The notes under the pieces are model-generated. The model ran no database searches. It saw only the letters and a list, made by a program, of their open reading frames with translations, and was not told the origin of the DNA. From the NCBI GenBank assembly GCA_905221605.1, contig CAJNDS010002487.1, forward strand, positions 147,501-211,500: 64,000 nucleotides of DNA. The letters are read 5' to 3'. Every line of letters starts with the position of its first letter. Within the stretch, counting starts at the first letter, position 1. Below, piece after piece: positions 55,955 to 64,000 of the stretch. Origin of the DNA: Symbiodinium natans. Taxonomy: Eukaryota; Sar; Dinophyceae; Suessiales; Symbiodiniaceae. The position numbers and the translations under genes were made by a program.

Positions 55955-56132
55955 CTACTCCAAAGTTCATGGGTAGTTACAAGTGGGGCATTAGAAGTAG
56001 GGCAACTGTAGCTATAACTGGTTACAACCTGCTTTAGGGAACTTACAACCCTTGCGAAAAGCTATAGAATATGTGGTAGTCTCCTTTCGCATTATGGCCC
56101 TACTAATAACTACAAAATGAACCTCCAAGTCG
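55955..56132. mobile_element. MITE-like family H copy with extra interior
   Basis: CTACTCCAAAGTTCATGGGT to ATGAACCTCCAAGTC; about 50 bp of unrelated sequence sits in the right half. Confidence 0.75.
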
Positions 56133-56204
56133 TCGAAGGGGCGTTGGCGCTCCCGGAGTGCCCAGGAGCTGATGCTTCCGACTCTTTCGGAGGCTTTTCT
56201 AGAG

Positions 56205-56471
56205 TTTGCTTAAGAACCCCCCCAAAAAAAAAAAGCTTAATCCCCAAATTACCCTTATAAGGAAGGTTTTGTTTTAATTTTTGGGGGGTTCAACCCCCCC
56301 CCAAAAAAACAACAAGATCCCCACATTGCCCCTATAAGGAAGAATATTTTTTGGGGGAGGGTCCTTAAGCACTTCGTAGTTTAATGATAGGCAATCATCC
56401 CTATACTACCCTTACAAGGAAGATTCTTTGTGTTTTTCCTATTTTTTGAGGGGTCCTTAAGCAATTCGTAG
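56205..56471. mobile_element. nested cluster of MITE-like family J copies
   Basis: Repeated TTGCTTAAGAACCCCCC / CCTTATAAGGAAG / CCTTAAGCAATTCGTAG blocks in at least two, probably three, partial elements. Confidence 0.8.
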
Positions 56472-56945
56472 TGTTCGGGTCTCTCCCCGGCTGGGCCGCG
56501 CGGTCGCTGCAGCTCTCTTCCCAGGTCCACTGACACTCGGGAACCTCTAAACCCTAAACCCCAAACCCCAAACCCCAAACCCTAAGCCCTAAACCCTAAA
56601 CCCCAAACCCCAAACCCTAAACCCCAAACCCCAAACAGCGCACCCTAAAACCTGAAGACCTTAGACTGGAGCCTCAACACCTTCCAGGGTCTACAGGCTT
56701 GGGAGGCGGCTAAGGCTGGGGACACGGTCTGGGCGGGCGCAGCGACCTACGCACATGCAATCCTTGGGGGCTAAATGAACCCTAGAAGGTTTAGGGTTTG
56801 GGGCTTAGGGTTTAGGGCTTAGGGCTTGGGGTTAGGGTTTAGGGCTCAGGGTTAGGGTTCAGGGTTTAGGTTTTAGGGTTTAGGGTTTAGGGTCTATACC
56901 TTAGTAAGAATTTAAGGTTTAGGGGTTAGGGTGTTTAGGTTGTCC

Positions 56946-58980
56946 ACATTACTTTAGTCGGATGTTCGGGTATCTAAGGATTGCTCGCCTGATCCTGAAT
57001 TAGACGGTCACCCGGGTCACGCACCACGTAATGCCGCTCGTTTTGGGTTTTTCGGTGCCACTTCGGATATTTGAGTGAGGGTTTGCTGAGGGGAAACACC
57101 ACTCAAAGTTTTGTCCTGGGCTTATGTTTCATTCTCTGTGTTGACTACAAACAAAAATATGTATTCACGGAATGATTGTCTCGACGGAGGCGAGAAAAAG
57201 GCAACGAGGCGAGGACAAGGAGGGGGAGTACGGGCGAGGGGAAGCGTGACATTCGGTTGAGGGGCATGGCGCAGGGCGAGAGATATCCCGCTCACGGCAA
57301 GGGAGCGAGCGGCCGCACGCGTGGACAAGGGGTTCAGAGCGCGATACTATCAGGGTGTGGACAGGGGGGGAGAGCGTGATGGCCTGTTGATGCAGGATGT
57401 GTCGCTCCGCAGGCGCTCACGCCCTCCGCATCTCCTCCTCCAGCGCCTTCCGCCCTAGGGATACTCGGTCTCTCTGCAGGCCGCTTTGGCGATGGGCACT
57501 GGGCATGTTCGGGGCGGCACGCGGCCCTTTTATTGTGAGCAACTCAGGTACTCGGCAGGACTCTCGGCTTCTGGGCCCTCGGGGACACTCGGCGGGACCC
57601 TTCGCAGGATTCTTTGCGGGCACTCGACGCGATCACAACGCGCCACTGGAAAAACCCCAACCCCCCAACGCAACCCCTGCAATGCAAGACGCTCTCCTTC
57701 AGTCTCTCGCGAGAAGCTTTGGCCAAGAAATGTAGGTCTCGAAATCCGCTGGGGATGGGCGGCTTCTCTGTCTGGGAATGGGCACTCCACGGGACACCGG
57801 GCGAGGAGGCGAGCAGAATGGAATCGAACAACCCCACACCGGCTCATGCGGAATTATGTCTTGCAGGAAACAGAAGCCGAACACAGAAAGGTAAAACTAC
57901 TTGAAAATCAATAGCCCTAGCAAATTAAAAAAAAAACTGGAGGTAGCTAAATCGTACGAAAAAGAGGTGCATTCTTTGTGACATTCGGAATATGTTGTGG
58001 ACTTTGTGTAACATGTTTGCAGCTCAACTCTGGCATAAAGTCGAACAAGGATTTAAAGTTGCTCTCAACAGTGGGGGGGGGGTTGTATCTGGGTAGGCTA
58101 AAGTGTTGAAGGTTAAGGGTTAAGGCCTAAGGGCTTAACTTGAACGCATGTTTACTCGCTTCTTCCTAGGAGAACATGTGTGCAGGCCCTAACTAGCTCA
58201 ACGCGGCTGGCGTGCTCGTGACCTCTGCGAGCCAATTTTGCTCCGCGAGCGAGAGATTTTCATGCTCGAACCCTAAACCCTATAAAAAAAAATCCTACAC
58301 AGTCCGGCCTCAACAGTAAGCCACCCCCACCTCCCCCTCCCCCAGAGCCGGCGGGTACTAAAGCCCTGCGGTCAGTGAAACGAAACTCTGGGGATGGACC
58401 CTGTTGCAGCCCCCAAGGGTGGTGATTCGGGACCATTGCGTCGTTGGCAAGGTTCTCGATACCCCCCAAGGGCGGCAACACGCGTGGAGGCATAAGCCTC
58501 GTGAACTTACAAGGCGCGCGCCTTAAGACGGGAGTAATATCGGGGCCTTAATCAAAGGATATTGTAGTATAATTTTAAACCATAAGGGAATGCTATTAGA
58601 TACTATTAGAACTTTTTCCGACCCCTATAGTACCATGGCAACCGGGTGTTTCGTGGGCAGCGTTGGTAGCTGCAGCGAGCACTCTTTGCATACGCCGCCA
58701 GGTCTCACGGCCACGACCACATGTGCTCAGCCCTATCTAAATTTAATGAATTCGTAGCAAGCTGCATGTGAACAGACTGAACAGACTGAATAGACTCAAC
58801 AGACTTCCGACATTGCCGCGTTCTCTGCTAGCGGTTGCACGCCGCCGCTTGTGTTCCATTCGGTATTTAGAGTGGGGCGTTCAACTGTGAGACCAAGGTT
58901 TGACGTGTAAAACCCAACCACAAGAGTCATACACCCTCGTTTTTCCTGCCCACACCCCCCCCCCCCCCTGGATGAAGTCT
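56946..58980. other. ITR-free island, no gene recognised
   Basis: About 2 kb without telomeric arrays, the type of region that elsewhere in the window holds genes. Overlapping ORFs of up to 142 codons at 57122-57914 on both strands are Arg/Ser/Pro-rich. One plus-strand tail (ETEAEHRKVKLLENQ before TAG at about 57910, after CTTGCAG) could be a terminal exon. I cannot assign any family. Confidence 0.3.
58533..58633. mobile_element. MITE-like family L copy
   Basis: AGTAATATCGGGGCCTTAAT to TTCCGACCCCTATAGTAC, about 100 bp. Confidence 0.8.
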
Positions 58981-58981
58981 A

Positions 58982-59211
58982 AATATTTCTACCCCAAACT
59001 CAACGCCTCACTACCCTAAGCCTAAACCCTAAACCCTAAACCTAAACCCTAAACCCTAGACGATAGACGTCTGCAAAGGAAACTCTGAGAGACAAAGCCG
59101 AGTGTGCATGATCTTGGCCCATCCCCGCATCCTTCCTCCTGGGTCGGCCTTTAAAAATCCCTTCAGGGTTGAGGGCTGAGGGCTGAGGGCTGAGGGCTGA
59201 GGGCTGAGGGC

Positions 59212-59250
<39 letters not shown>

Positions 59251-59399
59251 GACTTAGGGTTTTCGCTGAGTGTTTAGGGCCCTAAACCCTAAACCCTAAA
59301 CCCTAAACCCTAAAACCCACAAAGGCCAAAAGGCCAACCCAGTCTCAGGTGCCAGTCTGCGTGGGCCAAGCCCTTGGACTTGGTGTGGGGCTCCTGCCG

Positions 59400-59431
<32 letters not shown>

Positions 59432-59545
59432 TTCCCCCCCTTTCCGAAGGTTTAGGGTTTAGGGTTTAGGGTTTAGGGTTTAGGGTTTAGGGTTTGGGGT
59501 TTGGGGTTTAGGGTTTAGGGTTTAGGGTATAGGGTATAGGGTAAA
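58982..59545. repeat. ITR cluster 15 with GAGGGCT/GAGGGTT arrays
   Basis: CCCTAAA at about 59016-59060 and 59280-59320. GAGGGCT followed by GAGGGTT units at 59166-59250. A G run of about 27 at 59404-59431 and TTTAGGG at 59448-59545. Confidence 0.9.
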
Positions 59546-60087
59546 ACCGAAACCGCGAAGCGGGGCCATCCCATTCCCAAAGAAGCCTGTAGGGCCATGG
59601 ATTTCCCAATGAAAGCCCAGCTGCTCACAATACTCTGGCTGGTCCTAATCTAGACCCGGGAGAAACCCAGGAATAAAAAGGGTACCCTTTTTGGTTTTGC
59701 CCCCCAAGCCTAAAAAAAGGAGCAACAAAAAGGGGGGGGGGGGGGGGGGAACTCCCGATCCTAGTAATAGCCTGTCTTTATTCCCCACTCCCACTCCCTC
59801 TCTGAGAACACGCAAAAACTTCAAACTACTTAGGGTGTAGAGTCTAGGGCTTCGGGAGCACTCGTAATGCCAATGTAGCAAGACCTCAGGAATCTTCATG
59901 CCCAAATCCCCAAGCCCCATTTCGACTCTAGACCTTCCAAAGTCTCACCGAAGCTCACATAGGAACAAAAGGCAGCCCAACTAAATAATCCAATAACACT
60001 AGTGATCATCATGCCAGCCAGCCAAACTTACAAGACCCGCCCCTCCCGCCTTTCCCCCGCCCCCACCCACGGCCCCCGCGCCCCCCG

Positions 60088-60252
60088 TCAAGCGCGCCTC
60101 CCGCGGAAGCGGTTCTCTGCAGCCTTGATCAGGTCCGAAAGGTCAGGATCTTTGGCCGCCTGGCAGAGGCTGGGGTGTGGGCCCTTATGCGCGGAGGCCT
60201 TTCCCCCGGCAAGTTCTTTATCACTTCGCGGTTGAGTTTGCTCCCGAGCCTT
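60088..60252 (-). CDS. possible 3'-terminal exon of an unknown gene
   Basis: After a polypyrimidine-containing acceptor TTCTGACAG, 54 codons stay open to TGA at 60090-60088. The residues are charged and balanced, with an amphipathic helix-like end (DPDLSDLIKAAENRFRGRRA). They do not look like translated heptamer. The first exon base is A, not the usual G. No upstream exon was identified and the family is not recognised. Confidence 0.35.
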   Translation of the reverse strand, partial: KAREQTQPRSDKELAGGKASAHKGPHPSLCQAAKDPDLSDLIKAAENRFRGRRA

Positions 60253-60343
60253 CTGTCAGAAGATACCTGCATCCGTATTCAGGTGGGGACGGTCGGGCTC
60301 CTTTGCGAGTCAAGTCCCCTAAAGCAGGTTTTAGGGTGTAGGG

Positions 60344-60410
60344 TTGGGATTCTCGTACCGCCGATGAGAATCCCTATTCAGGACTGTTAGTATAAGGGGG
60401 AACATTCCAA
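60344..60410. mobile_element. MITE-like family A copy, internally deleted
   Basis: TTGGGAT start, then a shortened interior, then GGACTGTTAGTATAAGGGGG and AACATTCCAA. Confidence 0.7.
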
Positions 60411-60414
60411 GCTC

Positions 60415-61120
60415 AGGGTTCCCGACTGGACTGAGTGTAAGCCTGCTTTCTTAGGGTAGTTACATGGTCCTTTAGTATGTGAAAAGGGTCCCCTTCTGTA
60501 CCCCTTCTATACCCTATACCAACTAAGGGTTCGTACATCAGAGCCCGTTAAAAGAGGTTAGGGATCATCTTCAGGGTCCATGAACCTACCCTTAGATTCC
60601 TTTTGCAGCCCAGCAACAATTCTTATTAAAACCAACGCTCTTCTTTGCGTTGGCTGCTGCTATAAGTGAACCCCAAAAACGAAACAAAGGGGCAAAAGGG
60701 TAGCAACCTGGAAAAAACAACTCCCAAGGCGGCACCCTGCGATCTTTGAGGTTTGCAGGTTAGGGTTGAGATTCCTGCTTTGTAGCGCCGAATCATTCTA
60801 TGCTACCGCTTACCCAACCAGCGGACATCATGCACTTGGTATCAAGTCGGGCTAGGTGCATGCAAGGTATGCGTTACACACGTCATCTGCGCGTTGTGAA
60901 TGAGCTGAGCCCTTGCGTTAGTCCCTGAGAACGGCGACGCAATTCTTTCCCACCTCTACATGACAGAAACCCGAAGCCCTACACCCGAAGCATTCCTCCA
61001 TGCATGGGTATCTCCAAAAAATGGGGAGGGAGTAGCCCTTACTTACCGCCAAGAAGACGCGTCGTGCTTGCTCTCTGGGAACCCCGACAAAAAACTCAGG
61101 AACCCTACCGGATTCTTAGG
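60415..61120. other. non-repeated spacer, no gene recognised
   Basis: About 700 bp without telomeric arrays. Only ORFs of about 60 codons; nothing recognised. Confidence 0.4.
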
Positions 61121-61124
61121 GGAC

Positions 61125-63776
61125 CTAAACCCTAAACCCTAAACCCGAAACCCTAAACCCTAAACCCTAAACCCTAAACCCTAAACCCTAAACCCTAAAC
61201 CCTAAACCCTAAACCCTAAACCCTAAACCCTAAACCCTAAACCCTAAACCCTACACACCAAACCCTCCCTGCGTAGAGAGCCTGCTCTGCTAGTTCTTCG
61301 CGGACGCTGCGACCGGCCTGCACAGCAACAGTTCGCACGTCACAGGCGCTCGCTTTCTTTGCGATGAGTACTCTTGAGAGAAACCCTAAACCCTAAACCC
61401 CAAACCCTAAACTTTCTCCAGCTGGTAAGGGCCTCTTGCATAAGATCACCAAACACACTTTGCAGCACATAACCCCTACCGAAATGAAGGCCTAGAGGCC
61501 CTAAACCCTAAGAACTCGAAGCCTACGACCTACGATTGTGTAGGATATCCTCTTCGCGTGATTGAGTTCTTTTGCTATGACTCGCTATGGCAACACAACA
61601 TCTTGCAGGCCTCTTGGGTCCCTGAACCCTAACCCTAAACCCCAGACCCCAAACCCTAAACCCCAAACCCTAAACCCTAAACCCTAAACCCCAAACCCTA
61701 AACCCTAAACCCTTAGGTTTAAAGGGCATCTGTGCGGCCCTAACGGTCCACTCAGCCAGGGCCAACAGCCTCCTCCCCTTCGTTGGGCCGCTGCGTCCGC
61801 GGCGTTCGTGCCGTCACCACCTGAACCCGGTTCGGGGTTTAGGGTTTAGGGTTGAGGGTTTAGGGTCTTTTAAGGGTCTAGGGTTATTTGAGGGTTTTAG
61901 GGTTTAGGGTTTGGGGTTTAGGGTTTAGGGTTTAGGGTTTAGGGTTTAGGGTTTAGGGTTTAGGGTTTAGGGTTTAGGGTTTGGGGTTTGGGGTTTAGGG
62001 TTTAGGGTTCAGGGTTAAGCAGCTGAACCCGACCTGACTCATCAACCCCGGCCCGAAGCCCTGGAAACACTAGCCCCTTAACCCTGAACCCTGAACCCTG
62101 AACCCCAAACCCCAAACCCCAAACCCTAAACCCTAAACCCTAAACCCTAGAGCCTCAACCCTAAACCCTAAACCCTAAACCTTAAACCCCCACACTTCCT
62201 GAACCCTACACTTCCTACGCCCTAAGCCCTACACTTCCAAAACCCTAAACCCTTAAACCCTAAGCCCCAAACTTTAAACCCTAACCCCTCAACCCTAAAC
62301 CCTAATCCCTAAACCCTAAACCCCAAACCCTAAAACCTAAACCCCAGACCCTACACTTCCTAAACCCTACACATCCTAAACCCTCAACCCTACACTTCCT
62401 AAACCCCAAACCCTAAACCCCAAACCCTAAACCCTAGACCCTACACTTCCTAAACCCTAAACCCTAAACCCTAAACCCTAAACCCTAAACCCTAAACCCT
62501 AAACCCTAGGCCTTCCGGGAGTCCAGGGCGGCCGGAGCCTTTCAGAGCTTTGAGTGAAGGTTGCCCCAGCCCTGTTTAGGGGGCCTGATTGTCAATGAGT
62601 CTTTGTAGGGTTTAGGGTTTAGGGTTTAGGGTTTAAGGTTTAGGGTTTAGGGTTCAGGGGTTTAGGGCTTCGGGTTTAGGGTTTAGGGCTTATTGTATCT
62701 TATAGAATGCCTTCCATGGGTTTTATAGAGTCTGTTCCCCTCCTCCTACTAAGAACAACCCCTCAACCCCTGAGCCCAGAACCTTTGGTTGGAAGTTGGC
62801 CGCGTGCCCGCAAGAAACACCCAGAGGATGTAAAGGCAGGTTTGGGTTTTGGGTTTTAGGGTTTAGGGTTTAGGATTTAGGGTCTAGGATTTAGGGTTTT
62901 GGGTTTTGGGTTTAGAGTTGTGCTGGGATGTGTCCCCTGCATACTAAGACTCCTTAGTGGGGATTAGAGTACCCCCCCCCCCCCAAGATGATCCCGATTA
63001 AGGACTGTTAGTACAAGGGGGAACATCCCAAGCAGTATGCAACTACGACAGATCACCTGCTGCGCTTGGGGCTGCGGAACCTCACCAAAAATCTCCTTCT
63101 AAACCAAGCCCCTGGCCCCCGACCCACTCTGCCATCAAACCCGAGACAAGCACGGCCCTCCCGTGCGCCGTCCGCATCCCCCCCCCCCCAATGCCCGCGC
63201 GCACCCAAGACCCGAAACCACTGCCTCGGGGAGGATGCTCTTCGGCGACTGCATCCCGACCTCGTCGGCTAGTCATGCTGGGAGCTGTGCAGGGTGAGGG
63301 ACGTTAGAAGGACAGCAGAGCGCCCGTTTGGAAACCACATGGCTCGTTGCCGACAACAATGCTGAAGCGGCGAGCTTGTGGGAGGCGCTGACGCTTCCTT
63401 TAGGTGGCTCAAACCCTAAACCCTTAACCCTTAACCCTAAACCCTAAAAGCTAAACCCTAAACCCTAAACCCTGGCCTTCCTGAAGACCGGCGGATTGGC
63501 CAAGGTCGCCTGGGACGGAGGCTCTGGGACCTGGCAGGGTTTTTTGGGCGGCGCACAAAAACTGGTTTAGGGTTTAGGGGTTTTGGGGTTTCGGGTTTAG
63601 GGTTTGGGGTTTTGGGTTTAGGGTTTAGGGTTTGGCGTTTAGGGTTTTAAGGTTTCAGGGGTTTAGGGGTTTAGGGGTTTCGGGGTTTAGGGGTTTAGGG
63701 GTTTAGGGGTTGAGGGGTTTAGGGGTTTAGGGGTTTAGGGTTTAGGGGTTTAGGGGTTTAGGGTTTAGGTTGGGAT
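61125..63776. repeat. ITR cluster 16
   Basis: Arrays at 61125-61268 (C, about 18 units), 61380-61413 (C), 61624-61718 (C), 61831-62016 (G), 62075-62510 (C, the longest mixed block, with an interspersed CTACACTTCCTAAACC unit), 62606-62695 (G), 62842-62920 (G), 63411-63475 (C) and 63562-63776 (G, TTTAGGGG units). The spacer 63060-63400 has unrecognised ORFs on both strands. Confidence 0.92.
62924..63031. mobile_element. MITE-like family A copy
   Basis: TGGGATGTGTCCCC start and GGGGGAACATCCCA end, with a C run in the middle. Confidence 0.8.
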
Positions 63777-63797
63777 GTTCCCCAATATTCCCCAGAG

Positions 63798-63921
63798 GGT
63801 CCATTTGTACTACCATCATGGAATTTGGTACCCCAAAGTCTTGTACGGAATGTGGTTCCCCAAAGCCCTGTTTAAAAGAGTTTTTGGGTACCTCATGCCA
63901 TAATAGTACTGCAAATGGACC
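63798..63921. mobile_element. palindromic element with GGTCCATTTG ends
   Basis: GGTCCATTTGTACTACCATC ... GGTACCCC and, in mirror, GGGTACC ... AATAGTACTGCAAATGGACC: arms of about 35 bp with a few mismatches, interior about 50 bp, no ORF. A TTGGGATGTTCCCC sequence like the family A end stands just upstream (about 63770). Only copy seen in this window. Confidence 0.75.
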
Positions 63922-64000
63922 GTCTGGGTACTAACTAACTGTCCTTAGTAGGGGCAGCGCGTGCTGTAGAGCCGAACAGCCTCATAACGTCATAGTGGCC

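Larger units (their letters stand above)
51530..56935. repeat. ITR cluster 14
   Basis: Arrays at 51530-51603 (C), 51697-51740 (C), 52148-52225 (G), 52326-52453 (C), 52536-52635 (G), 52700-52797 (G, then a G run), 52845-52958 (C, first AAAAGCCCTAAGAACCCT units), 53064-53137 (G), 53620-53674 (C), 54136-54213 (C), 54311-54566 (G, mostly TTAGGGG), 54910-54986 (G), 55517-55704 (G, about 26 units), 55840-55876 (C), 56546-56650 (C) and 56787-56930 (G). The spacer 54990-55510 is GC-rich with overlapping Pro/Arg/Gly-rich ORFs; none recognised. Confidence 0.92.

Noticed and set aside
1-64000. CRISPR array interpretation of regularly repeated heptamers with spacers
   Set aside because: Units are contiguous 7-mers in eukaryotic-type DNA, spacers vary from tens to hundreds of bases, and no cas genes are present.

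Overview
The window looks like nuclear DNA of a dinoflagellate or a close alveolate relative. The evidence is indirect. The plant/alveolate-type telomeric heptamer TTTAGGG (or CCCTAAA) recurs as well over a hundred short internal arrays. The few coding pieces sit in small islands and appear split by introns, one with a GC-AG border. Three of the four best predicted acceptors have G as the first exon base, a dinoflagellate habit. The one intact-looking mobile element is a Ty1/copia-type retrotransposon. No rRNA, tRNA or CRISPR was seen, and nothing bacterial.

Layout. About 1-28,250 is a mosaic of interstitial telomeric repeat (ITR) arrays in both orientations, 100-400 bp non-repeated spacers, and several families of roughly 70-130 bp palindromic, MITE-like elements. 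At 28,250-30,710 is an ITR-poor island with two exons of a minus-strand aldo/keto reductase, next to an ~800 bp stretch with inverted ends and an internal tandem repeat. At 32,345-34,585 is a second ITR-free island with possible minus-strand exons and a 'CTGAACAATG' tandem repeat. At 38,199-39,533 is the best cellular gene: minus strand, signal peptide, lamin-tail-like domain and PAN/Apple-like domain, with two possible C-termini. A 100-N assembly gap lies at 40,602-40,701 at the end of a telomeric array. At 43,174-48,730 is a 5'-truncated Ty1/copia element (zinc knuckles, protease, integrase, reverse transcriptase, RNase H, putative 3' LTR) with telomeric repeats flush on both sides. The remainder to 64,000 is again ITR/MITE mosaic, with a 199-bp-arm near-perfect palindrome at 51,101-51,529 and a possible terminal exon at 60,088-60,252.

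The most unusual signal is how the telomeric arrays sit in the DNA. Several are bracketed by direct repeats of the flanking sequence (28 bp at 16,854-16,930, about 38 bp at 4,232-4,418, 13 bp at 121-250). Others interrupt MITE copies (15,929-16,103; 21,103-21,209) or lie in a hairpin loop (26,530-26,598). This argues that the arrays were inserted into pre-existing DNA, perhaps during break repair, or grew from telomere-like seeds, and are not relics of chromosome fusion. Larger ITR-free stretches coincide with the coding islands.

Limits: homology calls come from recognised motifs, not searches. Array and MITE boundaries are read by eye and may be off by several bases. Most ORFs under 200 codons are chance ORFs, many created by the heptamer, which is open in several frames.
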